Assembly: GCA_024224815.1 (NCBI GenBank)
Contig: JAAENC010000044.1
Span: 1-47,236, forward strand
Direction: 5' to 3'
Origin: Chloroflexota bacterium
Lineage (GTDB): Bacteria > Chloroflexota > Anaerolineae > Anaerolineales > Villigracilaceae
DNA length: 47,236 nt
Of this stretch, positions 16,158 through 24,365 are shown one piece after another. Below the pieces are notes generated by a model, which saw nothing but the letters and a program-made list of their open reading frames with translations, was not told where the DNA came from and did not search any database. The stretch's first letter is position 1; every line of letters begins with the position of its first letter. The position numbers and the translations under genes are program-made.

Positions 16158-16502
16158 ATGAGCCTAAAAGACGAAGTACATCAATTACATGCACAACTTT
16201 GCAATGGTCTTGCGGACCCGATCCGTATTTTGATCTTATATTCTCTTTCAGGTGGGGCGAAACATGTTAATGAACTCACAGAAGAGGTCAATGTTCCACA
16301 ACCAACAATATCGAGACATTTGAAGATTCTCAGAGAACGGGCTTTGGTTCGCTCAGAGCGAAAGGGGCAATATATTCACTATTCATTGGCGGACGAACGT
16401 GTTATCGACGCGCTTGATCTGCTACGCGCCGTTATGGCAGATAATTTCAAAAAACATGGGCAACTTGCAGACGAGGTCGCTCGCGGCTCTTCATCCAAAT
16501 AA
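16158..16502 (+). CDS. ArsR-family repressor (copy 1), probable sulfide/persulfide sensor
   Basis: A 114-residue winged-helix ArsR protein starting MSLKDEVHQL, chosen because AAGGA lies 7 nt upstream and the palindromic operator lies just before it (an earlier in-frame ATG would read through the operator). The recognition helix is VPQPTISRHLKILRE. It has a single cysteine, Cys15 in HAQLCNGLADPIRIL; classic metal-site cysteines (ELCVCDL) are absent. It leads an operon with a sulfide:quinone oxidoreductase-like protein and sulfur-transfer proteins. A close paralogue is at 31576-31920. SqrR/BigR proteins use two cysteines elsewhere, so sensing would have to differ. Confidence 0.85.
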   Translation: MSLKDEVHQLHAQLCNGLADPIRILILYSLSGGAKHVNELTEEVNVPQPTISRHLKILRERALVRSERKGQYIHYSLADERVIDALDLLRAVMADNFKKHGQLADEVARGSSSK

Positions 16503-16512
16503 GGAGATCTGA

Positions 16513-17748
16513 ATGAAAACTTTTCTCATCCTCGGTGCCGGTACCGGTGGCACAATGGTCGCCAATAAAATGGCAGAAATTTTAGACCCGCAAGAATGGC
16601 GAATAATTATCGTCGACAAAGACGAAACACATTATTACCAACCCGGATTTTTATTCATCCCCTTTGGCACATACTCTCCTGCTGATGTAGTAAAGCCAAA
16701 GCGAAATTTCTTGCCACCACAAGTAGATGTCATTTTCTCGGATATTGAATTAATCGAGCCAGAGAAAAGTAGAGTTAAATTAAGCAAAGACAAAAAGATC
16801 ATTAATTATGATTATTTAGTGATTGCAACAGGCAGCGATATCCACCCCGAAGAAACCCCCGGGCTGGATGATGAAGCGGCTTGGCTCAAGAATGTTTTCC
16901 CCTTTTATACTCTCGAAGGCGCAACAAAACTCGGCAATTTCCTGAAATTCTGGAAAGGCGGCCGAATGGTATTAAACGTCTCCGAGATGCCGATCAAATG
17001 CCCCGTTGCTCCTTTGGAATTTCTCTTCCTTGCAGATTGGTTCTTCCACGAGCGCGGCATCCGCGACAAGGTAGAGATTGTTTTTGCAACACCTTTGCCT
17101 GGTGCTTTCACAAAACCACGTGCTTCTGCTATTTTAGGCGGAATGCTCAACGACAAAGGCATTAACCTACAACCCGACTTCAATATTATGGAAGTTGACC
17201 ATGCCAAACAAGCTATCCGTTCTTATGATGAGATAGATATAGACTATGACTTACTCGTAACTATCCCCACCAATATGGGCGCAGAGGTTATCGGCAATTC
17301 TGGCATGGGCGATGAACTCAATTTTGTCCCCGCAAATAAGCACACACTCCAGACTGATAAATGGGAAAATGTCTGGATCATTGGCGATGCTGGCAATGTC
17401 CCTGCATCCAAAGCTGGCTCGGTAGCTCATTTCATGCTCGATATTTTGATTGAGAATATCCAACGCCATATGGAAGGATTGGAACCGCTACCCGAATTTG
17501 ACGGGCACGCAAATTGCTATATCGAATCTGGATTTGAAAAAGGCGTGCTGATCGATTTCAACTACGAGGTCGAACCCCTCCCCGGGAAATACCCGCTCCC
17601 CGGTTTTGGCCCCTTCTCACTACTCAAAGAATCCTACGCCAATCACTGGGGCAAAATGATGTTCCGCTGGATGTATTGGAATATCCTGCTCAAAGGCGGC
17701 GAAATGCCATTCGAATCACAGATGACTATGGCCGGAAAGTGGGAATAG
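16513..17748 (+). CDS. sqr: Sulfide:quinone oxidoreductase-like flavoprotein
   Basis: A 411-residue FAD-dependent disulfide oxidoreductase. The N-terminal dinucleotide fold ILGAGTGGT (6-14), the YLVIATGSD segment (101-109) and WIIGDAGNVPASKAG (288-302) bind FAD. Two cysteines fit the redox pair: Cys163 (IKCPVAPLE) and Cys335 (HANCYIE); the third cysteine of some SQR types is missing. The C-terminal part is hydrophobic/aromatic and should sit on the membrane surface. SQR oxidises sulfide to polysulfide with quinone as acceptor. It begins 11 nt after arsR with site AAGGAG. It could instead be a persulfide reductase-like relative; neighbours support sulfur chemistry. Confidence 0.85.
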   Translation: MKTFLILGAGTGGTMVANKMAEILDPQEWRIIIVDKDETHYYQPGFLFIPFGTYSPADVVKPKRNFLPPQVDVIFSDIELIEPEKSRVKLSKDKKIINYDYLVIATGSDIHPEETPGLDDEAAWLKNVFPFYTLEGATKLGNFLKFWKGGRMVLNVSEMPIKCPVAPLEFLFLADWFFHERGIRDKVEIVFATPLPGAFTKPRASAILGGMLNDKGINLQPDFNIMEVDHAKQAIRSYDEIDIDYDLLVTIPTNMGAEVIGNSGMGDELNFVPANKHTLQTDKWENVWIIGDAGNVPASKAGSVAHFMLDILIENIQRHMEGLEPLPEFDGHANCYIESGFEKGVLIDFNYEVEPLPGKYPLPGFGPFSLLKESYANHWGKMMFRWMYWNILLKGGEMPFESQMTMAGKWE

Positions 17749-17754
17749 GAGAAA

Positions 17755-18429
17755 ATGATGACTGAAACAGCCATCACTCAAGAGCAATTTGCCCTGCTCA
17801 TGGAAAAAATGGATCGTATTGAAAGCCATATGGCAGCCCAACAACGCCGCCAGCAAGAAATGGAAGAATTGCAACGCGATCTTATCCCCATCGGCAATCA
17901 TATGTTCAAGCTGGCAATTGAAGAGCTTGCAGAAATTGGCTCAGATTTTCAAGCTGAGGACCTCTTCTTCTTGCTCAAACGTGTTCTGCGCGACACACAC
18001 TTGCTCTCCAAATTACTTGACCAGCTCGAAAACGCGATGGAGCTCAGTGAAGATATGCAAGTTATAGGTAAGCAAATCTTCAATCAAGGCGTCCATGAAC
18101 TAGACCGATTAGAGCGCGAAGGTTATTTTGCCTTTGCTCGTGAAGGTTGGCAGGTCGTAGAGCGTGTTGTAAGTGAATTTAGTGAAGAGGATGTACGCGC
18201 CTTAGCCGATAATGTTGTCGTTATCTTGAAAACAGTTCGCAATATGACCCAGCCGGAAATTATGGCTATCGCCAATCAAAGCGTAGATGCCATCCGCGAA
18301 ACATCGGATGAAAACACAGATGTCTCTACACTAAAATTGCTCAAAGAAATGGGCACTCCGCAAGTTAAACGCGGCATGTCCCGTATGCTCAATTTACTCA
18401 AAGCAATGGGCGAAACACCCGCCCAATAA
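17755..18429 (+). CDS. DUF1641-family protein
   Basis: A 224-residue, mostly alpha-helical, acidic protein without cysteine. The C-terminal half (RALADNVVVILKTVRNMTQPEIM..., then LKLLKEMGTPQVKRGMSRML) matches the DUF1641 pattern, which often accompanies SQR-like or formate dehydrogenase genes. The N-terminal part has a coiled-coil character (LLMEKMDRIESHMAAQQRRQ). It starts 7 nt after sqr; two tandem ATGs follow AGGAG, and the second (17758) has the better spacing. A role as partner of the SQR-like protein is inferred from this recurring linkage only. Confidence 0.8.
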   Translation: MMTETAITQEQFALLMEKMDRIESHMAAQQRRQQEMEELQRDLIPIGNHMFKLAIEELAEIGSDFQAEDLFFLLKRVLRDTHLLSKLLDQLENAMELSEDMQVIGKQIFNQGVHELDRLEREGYFAFAREGWQVVERVVSEFSEEDVRALADNVVVILKTVRNMTQPEIMAIANQSVDAIRETSDENTDVSTLKLLKEMGTPQVKRGMSRMLNLLKAMGETPAQ

Positions 18430-18459
18430 CTACTTTTATTTTATTTCAAGGAGAAAAAA

Positions 18460-18762
18460 ATGACCACTCTCGAAAATGTTGAACTCAATGAAGAGGGCTT
18501 CATCGTAAACGCTGCCGACTGGACAGAAGAATTAGCAGGCGCCTTAGCAGAAAAAGAAGGCATCGCGCTAACTGACGCTCACTGGACAATTATCAACTTC
18601 TGTCGTGAAAAAGCAGTAGATTCTGGCGCTGCCCCCACCCTCCGCCAAATCAGCAAAGGTGCAGGTGTAACCACAAAAGATTTATTCAAACTTTTCCCTA
18701 AAGGACCAGCAAAGAAAGTAGCCAAAATTTCCGGTCTGGGAAAACCAGAAGGTTGTGTATAG
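18460..18762 (+). CDS. DsrC/TusE-family sulfur carrier with one C-terminal cysteine
   Basis: A 100-residue protein with the family's C-terminal arm KISGLGKPEGCV; the penultimate Cys99 is CysA, the persulfide-carrying residue. The second cysteine of true DsrC (11 residues earlier) is Ala88 here, so it cannot form the intramolecular disulfide used in sulfite reduction and is TusE-like. Cys48 lies in the core. The middle (LTDAHWTIINFCREK, PTLRQISKGAG) is typical. It lies between DUF1641 and DsrE-family genes, so it probably accepts sulfur from or gives it to the DsrE-type protein. Confidence 0.9.
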   Translation: MTTLENVELNEEGFIVNAADWTEELAGALAEKEGIALTDAHWTIINFCREKAVDSGAAPTLRQISKGAGVTTKDLFKLFPKGPAKKVAKISGLGKPEGCV

Positions 18763-18774
18763 AAAAGACTTTTG

Positions 18775-18824
18775 ACCTAAGACTTCAGACCTAAGTTCGC
18801 TGAAATCTGAAGTCTAAAATCTTA
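18775..18824. repeat. Intercistronic hairpin between the DsrC-like and DsrE-like genes
   Basis: AGACTTCAGA (18780-18789) and TCTGAAGTCT (18806-18815) are perfect complements; pairing can extend outward through ttttgaccta/aaatctta. No T-run. It may adjust expression of the two halves of the operon. Confidence 0.55.
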
Positions 18825-18849
18825 TGTCTCTCAAAAAAGGAGTTTTAAA

Positions 18850-19356
18850 ATGGCTGAAGAAAAGAACCGACATATTGCGTTTATTTGCTCCAAAGGTAAT
18901 CTTGATATGGCTTACCCCGCGCTCATCATGGGCTGGGCAGCACTTGGCGATGGTATCGATGTCACCATCTTTTTCACCTTCTGGGGGCTTGATATGATCA
19001 CAAAAGACCGTGTTGATCGCCTCGAACTTGCCCCGTTGGCAAATACCAGTTTGAAAATGCGCCTAATGGGTTTACCCACAGGTAATTGGGGTATTCCGAA
19101 CTTCATGGGTGGCTTACCCGGTATGACCGCCTTTACAAGCAAATTTATGAAAAAGAAAATCGAAAGTCTCGATGTTCCTCCTGTAGGAGAATATATCGAA
19201 ATGCTTTCTGATGCAGGCGCAAAACTCTATGGCTGTAAAATGACCGTTGACATGTTCAACCTCAAAGATGAAGATTTTGTTGATTCTGTCGATAGCGTTG
19301 TCACCGCATCAGACTTTATGGATATGACCGAAGGCGCACAGATCGTATTTATCTAG
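18850..19356 (+). CDS. DsrE/DsrF-like sulfur-transfer protein (DsrE2 type)
   Basis: A 168-residue protein of the DsrE superfamily: N-terminal strand HIAFICSKGNLDMAYPALIMG with Cys13, and the DsrE2 landmark KLYGCKMTVDMFNLK with Cys129, the expected persulfide site. The central segment around 70-105 (GLPTGNWGIPNFMGGLPGM) is Gly/Pro/Met-rich as in the large 'peroxiredoxin-like' DsrE2 subgroup. It should act in the cytoplasm, possibly at the membrane, relaying sulfur with the DsrC/TusE-like protein. It is the last gene of the operon; a strong terminator follows. Confidence 0.87.
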   Translation: MAEEKNRHIAFICSKGNLDMAYPALIMGWAALGDGIDVTIFFTFWGLDMITKDRVDRLELAPLANTSLKMRLMGLPTGNWGIPNFMGGLPGMTAFTSKFMKKKIESLDVPPVGEYIEMLSDAGAKLYGCKMTVDMFNLKDEDFVDSVDSVVTASDFMDMTEGAQIVFI

Positions 19357-19380
19357 GTCTGCCTTTCAAAAAAGAACACA

Positions 19381-19417
19381 AAACCTTGCAAGAATTCAAA
19401 TTCTTGCAAGGTTTTTT
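19381..19417 (+). terminator. Terminator of the arsR-sqr-dsrE operon
   Basis: AAACCTTGCAAGAA (19381-19394) pairs perfectly with TTCTTGCAAGGTTT (19401-19414), followed by a T-run. Confidence 0.92.
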
Positions 19418-19937
19418 TATTGCCTAACGAGCGTATCCATGGCGGAAGCAAGCCTAAATCAAGAATGAAACGAAGCAATTATTTTTCAGGTCATATCAAA
19501 AGATATTATTCGCCCTAGTAATAAAATCCACACCCAAATATTACTTCTACTTATCAGAAATAATAAGGAAAATCTATTAGGAGACAAAACTTAAACTCTG
19601 AAAACATGGTTCTTCTTAGGATTTAAAAGAATCGCAGGATAATAATATCGACTTATTTTTTGTAAGTTTACCTGTAAAAAGCGTGAAATCCGCGCTTTGC
19701 CCTTGTTTTCAGCTTACTTCCGTTAAAGGATCTTTGCTCTGAAACCCAATATTTATCGTGCTAAACAAAAGACACTTAACAAAATCGTTATCTTTTTGAA
19801 AATATGATAATTGTCACTGGAATTTCACTATCGTAGACTTTATAATGTCATGATTGAAAGCGTATTTTTACCTATTTTGTCTTGGTTTAGATCACAATAA
19901 GCAATACCTGTTTCAAACAAAAAATACAGGAGATACT
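19418..19937. other. Long intergenic region with two dispersed repeat copies
   Basis: About 520 nt without a convincing gene. It contains repeat copy E (19439-19478, GGCGGAAGCAAGCC on the plus strand) and copy B (19688-19728, cgctttgcccttgttttcagcttacttccgttaa). The rest is AT-rich. The promoter of the nonaheme operon should lie near 19750-19920 (a gataattgtcactgg segment is at about 19805-19822) but I could not fix -35/-10 boxes. Confidence 0.5.
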
Positions 19938-21101
19938 ATGAAAATCAAAATGCAGCAAAAAGGAGAGCGCAAGGCAATTTTATTGATTGGTTTATTTGCC
20001 TTAGGGTTAAGCCTTGCGATATTCTTTGCATCGCCGTCATCTGCTGGAGCAACGCTGGCTTCTTCAGCAACTCTCTCTAATGACGAATGTATGGCTTGTC
20101 ATGGAGAAGAAGGGATGTACACCACTTTAAAAAATAGGGAAACCCTTTGGCTATCCATAGACGCAGATTTATTCAACTCTTCAGTACATAACCACGAAGA
20201 AATTGCCTGCGTTGACTGCCACACCGACATTACAGCCTTTCCCCACCCAGAACTCACCGCCGAAGGCTTAAGAGAGTATTCCTTAGACCAATATCCCTCT
20301 TGCAAAGAATGCCATACTGAACAATACGATCAAACACTCGATAGTGTTCATGGTCTCGCCTTAGCCGGTGCTAATGATCACGCTGCTGTATGCACAGACT
20401 GCCATAACCCCCACACACAAGAACGCATGATAGACCCTGAAACAGGGGCTATCACACAGGAAGAGAAATTAAAAACCCCCGAAACCTGTGCGCGCTGTCA
20501 CAGCACCATCTATGAAACTTACAAAACAAGCGTACACGGCAAAGCCCTGACTGATGAGCATAATCAAGACGTACCCAGCTGTATCGACTGCCATGGTGTT
20601 CATAATATCGGAGATCCCACAGAAGCTTCGTTTAGGATGAACTCTCCCCAGCTTTGTGCATCCTGCCATATAGACACAGATATGATGGGAAAATACGACA
20701 TCTCAACCGACGTAATGGACACCTATGTGGCAGATTTTCATGGCACAACAGTAACGCTCTTTGAAAAACGCTCCGCTGATCAAGAAACAAATAAACCTGT
20801 TTGTTACGATTGCCATGGCATTCACGATATAACATCGCCTGAAGACCCAGAACATGGTCTCGCAATAAAAGAAAATCTACTTGTCACTTGCCAACGTTGC
20901 CACCCAGGTGCAGAGTCCAATTTGACTGACTCATGGATGAGCCACTATATCCCTGATGCCGATCACTACCCCATTGTCTACTTTGTAGACCTATTCTACA
21001 AAATTCTCATCCCCGTTGTATTAGGCGGGATGTTACTATTCGTAATTAGCGATTTCATAAGACGTCAAATAGAAAAACGTAAAGGAGCGTCCCACTCATG
21101 A
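19938..21101 (+). CDS. Nonaheme c-type cytochrome, membrane anchored
   Basis: A 387-residue protein with an N-terminal signal/anchor (LLIGLFALGLSLAIFFASP) and nine CXXCH haem sites (CMACH, CVDCH, CKECH, CTDCH, CARCH, CIDCH, CASCH, CYDCH, CQRCH). A transmembrane helix near the C-terminus (IPVVLGGMLLFVISDFI) and a basic tail place the haem domain outside. The start is the ATG at 19938 after AGGAG, not the earlier in-frame ATG at 19854. Several sites carry CXXCHNPH/CXXCHGVH/CXXCHGIH, the pattern of NapC/NrfH-linked multihaem electron-transfer proteins. It overlaps the following cytochrome b gene by 4 nt, so together they form a quinone-to-cytochrome relay. Confidence 0.9.
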   Translation: MKIKMQQKGERKAILLIGLFALGLSLAIFFASPSSAGATLASSATLSNDECMACHGEEGMYTTLKNRETLWLSIDADLFNSSVHNHEEIACVDCHTDITAFPHPELTAEGLREYSLDQYPSCKECHTEQYDQTLDSVHGLALAGANDHAAVCTDCHNPHTQERMIDPETGAITQEEKLKTPETCARCHSTIYETYKTSVHGKALTDEHNQDVPSCIDCHGVHNIGDPTEASFRMNSPQLCASCHIDTDMMGKYDISTDVMDTYVADFHGTTVTLFEKRSADQETNKPVCYDCHGIHDITSPEDPEHGLAIKENLLVTCQRCHPGAESNLTDSWMSHYIPDADHYPIVYFVDLFYKILIPVVLGGMLLFVISDFIRRQIEKRKGASHS

Positions 21102-22264
21102 GCAACAAGCAAAAAACATACGTCCGCTTTGAGTTAGCTCGTCGAATAGAGCATATTGTGATGCTGCTGTCCTTTGGAGCACTAGGCATTACAGGCATAC
21201 CTCAACGGTATGCCGACAGCCAAATATCTGCATTTATCGTCAATCTTTTTGGTGGTATCGAAATGACCCGGGAAATCCACCACGTAGCCGCCGTCATCAT
21301 GATGTTCGGTACGATGTATCACATCCTGATATTTGGATATAAGCTCTTCGTTAAACGCCAAAGCATGGGCATGCTCCCATCATTCCAAGATGCCAAGGAT
21401 GCTTTTCAAGCATTAAAATACAACTTTGGCTTAACCAAAGAACGCCCGCAAATGGGACGCTATACCTTTGAAGAAAAAGTAGAGTATTGGGCATTTGTTT
21501 GGGGCACAATCCTGATGGGCGCAACAGGTTTCATGATGTGGAACCCGATAGCGACTTCAAAAATTCTGCCCGGAGAATTAATCCCCGCAGCAAAAGCCGC
21601 ACATGGCTTAGAAGCTATTTTGGCCGTACTCGCCATTATTATTTGGCATATGTATAGTGTTCACGTCAAAATGTTCAACAAATCCATGTTTACCGGCAAG
21701 ATGACCGAAGAAGAAATGCTTCATGAACACCCCCTAGAATTGGCAGATATAAAAGCTGGTCTAACAGAACGCTCTGCAGACCCCAAAGTTTTGAAAAAAC
21801 GCCAACGGATTTACTTCCCTATAGCAGGTGTTCTCACAATCGCCATGCTCTCAGGCATCTATGGCTTCATAAACACTGAAGAAACCGCGGTCACAATCGT
21901 CCCTGAACGCCCTGAACAGCTCGTTTCATCTTATGATCCCCAAACCCCAACTCCGCAACCTACACTTGCGCCAACGGCTACCCCTGACGCAGCAGCAGCC
22001 CCCAGTGAATTAACATGGGATGCCTACGTAGGGCCATTATTCCAAACAAAATGCTTGATGTGCCACGGGGAATTGGGTGGTCTTTCACTGGCATCTTATG
22101 AAGACACAATGGCTGGTGGACAGAGCGGTGAAATTGTCTCCGCAGGAGATAGCGCAAACAGTTTACTTATCACCATTCAACTACCAGGCGACCACCTCGG
22201 TCAACTAAGCGAAGAAGAACTTAACTTCGTCAAAGAATGGGTTGACGCTGGTGCCCCCCAGTAG
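21098..22264 (+). CDS. Cytochrome b (formate dehydrogenase gamma-like) fused to a cytochrome c domain
   Basis: A 388-residue protein. Residues 1-210 form a four-helix dihaem cytochrome b of the FdnI/HydC/b561 type, with candidate axial histidines in RRIEHIVM, REIHHVAAVI, AKAAHGLEAI and IIWHMYSVH. A fifth helix (near 247-265) leads out to a Pro/Thr-rich linker (about 285-305), and a monohaem c domain follows (CLMCH, then SLASYEDTMAGG and LSEEELNFVKEWVDAGAP), like small cytochromes of the PSCyt type. It probably oxidises or reduces the quinone pool and exchanges electrons with the nonahaem protein. A strong terminator follows. Confidence 0.88.
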   Translation: MSNKQKTYVRFELARRIEHIVMLLSFGALGITGIPQRYADSQISAFIVNLFGGIEMTREIHHVAAVIMMFGTMYHILIFGYKLFVKRQSMGMLPSFQDAKDAFQALKYNFGLTKERPQMGRYTFEEKVEYWAFVWGTILMGATGFMMWNPIATSKILPGELIPAAKAAHGLEAILAVLAIIIWHMYSVHVKMFNKSMFTGKMTEEEMLHEHPLELADIKAGLTERSADPKVLKKRQRIYFPIAGVLTIAMLSGIYGFINTEETAVTIVPERPEQLVSSYDPQTPTPQPTLAPTATPDAAAAPSELTWDAYVGPLFQTKCLMCHGELGGLSLASYEDTMAGGQSGEIVSAGDSANSLLITIQLPGDHLGQLSEEELNFVKEWVDAGAPQ

Positions 22265-22283
22265 ATAAACCAAGAATAAATAT

Positions 22284-22315
22284 AAAAAAAGCCGCTAAAA
22301 TTAGCGGCTTTTTTT
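22284..22315. terminator. Bidirectional terminator between convergent cytochrome operons
   Basis: GCCGCTA (22291-22297) pairs with TAGCGGC (22302-22308), loop AAAT, flanked by seven A and seven T. It serves both the plus-strand cytochrome b and the minus-strand NrfD genes. Confidence 0.92.
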
Positions 22316-22332
22316 CAAAACAAGCGATACAA

Positions 22333-23589
22333 TCAGGCGCTTGCGGCTTCGGGAATCTTTCTACCAACTTCTACGTGTTCATATTCAACAAAGTCATGAT
22401 CGACAACGTGTAGATAACGAACACCCAAAGAAAAGGCTAAAAAACCATAGGCGATCACGCCCAAGCCAACCATCCATTCTATAAGGGATGGCGTATACGA
22501 TGCGTATGAAACAGTCGGCTGTCCGGGTAAATAAGAAAGCACTACCAACGCACCGGAGAGATTGATATTCCAGCGATAGGCGACTACACCTCCGACCACC
22601 ATCAGCAGCGCGGACATACGCCAAAAGCGATTCGCCCGTGTTTTGGTCTTGAGTAACAATATCATCGGGATAATAATCCCTAACAGAATCTCTCCGAACC
22701 AGAAATTGAATGCCAAGGGGCCTTTTGTAAGCAAATGCAGACCTTCAGTGCGGCCAGGCTCATAGGTATAGGTCATTGAGAGTGTGTCCCAAAATCGCCA
22801 GTAAAAATACCCTACCAAAGCCCAACCAACAAACTGAGACAGTTTTTCGATCAATTCATCTTTAACTTTCGCTTTATTTGTCACACGAGCAGCAAGCATA
22901 GATGCCAGAAGCGTCATCGAGATACCACCGACTATAGCCGAGAGCATGAATAATACAGACATCTCTGGTTTGTACCAGAAAGGACGGGATTTGAGCACAC
23001 CGTAGGCTGCACCCAGCGATGATTGATGCAAACTGGAAAGGAACAATCCTGCAATTGCCAGATAAGGTGCATAATGATGAACGCGGGACATTTTAGCCGC
23101 CAGCTTAGGAAAGCGAGCGCGCAACCATGCCCAATTTGCAATGATCGGCATCGATTCGAGTAAGAGAACGGTGAAATACAGACCCACGCACATGGTCACT
23201 TCCCAAAGTAGCGAGTGCGTATTCCAATATATGAACGCTTGGTAAAACTTGAAGGGACGGCCAATATCCATAAAGAGGCAGAGCATAGCCATGCTGTAGC
23301 CGATCAATCCGACAAAAGTTGCTGTGCGTGCAATTGGCTCATATTTTTTCAAGCCAATCAAATATACAACTGCGCAAAGAGAGAAAGCGCCAGCGGCAAG
23401 GGCAATGGATGAAAGATCTATCGTAATCCACAAACCCCAGGGAATCAGGTCTGTCAGATTGGTCACGGACAAACCTTCCCACAAAACGATCACGCCACCA
23501 ACAACGCCCGCAATCAGAAAGATGCTTAAGAAAGCCACCCAAGCTAGCCAAGGGCTAGGCTGCAAACGAGCACGCAAGTTTTTAATCAT
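22333..23589 (-). CDS. NrfD/PsrC-type quinone-interacting membrane protein
   Basis: A 418-residue integral membrane subunit with about nine helices, of the NrfD/PsrC family that exchanges electrons with (mena)quinone and passes them to an Fe-S partner. Seen are LWEGLSVTNLTDLIPWGLWI near the N-terminus and YLIGLKKYEPIARTATFVGL, both typical. It is last in a minus-strand operon, overlapping the stop of the Fe-S gene by 4 nt. With the ferredoxin-like protein and octahaem cytochrome it makes a Qrc/Nrf/ACIII-like quinone:cytochrome module without any molybdopterin subunit. Confidence 0.88.
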   Translation of the reverse strand: MIKNLRARLQPSPWLAWVAFLSIFLIAGVVGGVIVLWEGLSVTNLTDLIPWGLWITIDLSSIALAAGAFSLCAVVYLIGLKKYEPIARTATFVGLIGYSMAMLCLFMDIGRPFKFYQAFIYWNTHSLLWEVTMCVGLYFTVLLLESMPIIANWAWLRARFPKLAAKMSRVHHYAPYLAIAGLFLSSLHQSSLGAAYGVLKSRPFWYKPEMSVLFMLSAIVGGISMTLLASMLAARVTNKAKVKDELIEKLSQFVGWALVGYFYWRFWDTLSMTYTYEPGRTEGLHLLTKGPLAFNFWFGEILLGIIIPMILLLKTKTRANRFWRMSALLMVVGGVVAYRWNINLSGALVVLSYLPGQPTVSYASYTPSLIEWMVGLGVIAYGFLAFSLGVRYLHVVDHDFVEYEHVEVGRKIPEAASA

Positions 23590-24365
23590 GATGTGGTCTC
23601 CGCAAAATCATCAGGAGTAGCCAGTACGTAATATACGCGCGGGGCAGTACCCAGCTCATCGCGTAAACGGACAGTTGGTTGCGAACGAACGATCTTGCTT
23701 ACTTCGGATTCGGGGTCATTCAAATCGCCGAAAATACGTGCATTTGTAGGGCAAGCCACCGTACAAGCTGGGGACGCATCGTCGTCTACTCCCGGTATCA
23801 AGCCCACGGCCATGCCGCGATCGATCCGTTGATAACAGAAGGAGCATTTTTCCGGCACACCGCGCGGGCGCCGATCCACTTCCGGTTGTCCCCATTCCGG
23901 AACTGCTGGATTATCACCATCGAATGTTGACCAATTGAATGAGCGTGCCTGATAGGGGCAAGCTACTTCACAATATCGGCACCCAATACATTTATCGTAA
24001 TCCATCATCACGATACCATCGGGACGATAGTAGGATGCGCCAACCATACAGACTTCTACACAGGGTGCATTTTCACATTGCATACACGGCCGAGCTAAAT
24101 AGACAGGATTATTGTCCACTTCTCCGGCGGGGAGTACTTCGTTCCATGAGATTTCAGGGGAAATATCGTTATGTGCTTGACAAGCTAGAGTGCAGTGACC
24201 GCAACCTATACATTTGGATTGATCTATCACCATTGCCCATTGGTGGGGTCCTTTTTCTCCACCACTTGAGGCTTCTGCGCTCTGAATAATTTGTGCACCT
24301 GCAATTGCTGCGGTACCGGCTGCTGCAATTTTTAGAAAATCGCGTCGGTTTATTGTCTTATCCAT
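23586..24365 (-). CDS. Tat-exported four-cluster [4Fe-4S] protein (PsrB/HybA-like)
   Basis: A 259-residue Fe-S subunit. The Tat signal RRDFLK (7-12) and hydrophobic stretch IAAAGTAAIAGAQII place it on the outer face. Four cysteine groups are visible: CIGCGHCTLAC, CMQCENAPCVEVC, CIGCRYCEVAC, and a split set CSFC...CTVAC, matching the DMSO reductase-type electron-transfer subunit. The start is ATG 24365, preceded by AGGAG; a TTG further upstream in frame lies inside that site. It bridges the octahaem cytochrome and NrfD protein, whose genes overlap it on either side. Confidence 0.9.
   Translation of the reverse strand: MDKTINRRDFLKIAAAGTAAIAGAQIIQSAEASSGGEKGPHQWAMVIDQSKCIGCGHCTLACQAHNDISPEISWNEVLPAGEVDNNPVYLARPCMQCENAPCVEVCMVGASYYRPDGIVMMDYDKCIGCRYCEVACPYQARSFNWSTFDGDNPAVPEWGQPEVDRRPRGVPEKCSFCYQRIDRGMAVGLIPGVDDDASPACTVACPTNARIFGDLNDPESEVSKIVRSQPTVRLRDELGTAPRVYYVLATPDDFAETTS

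Noticed and set aside
18460-18762. True DsrC of a dissimilatory sulfite reductase system
   Set aside because: The second conserved cysteine is Ala88 and no dsrAB or dsrMKJOP genes are present, so a TusE-like call is safer.
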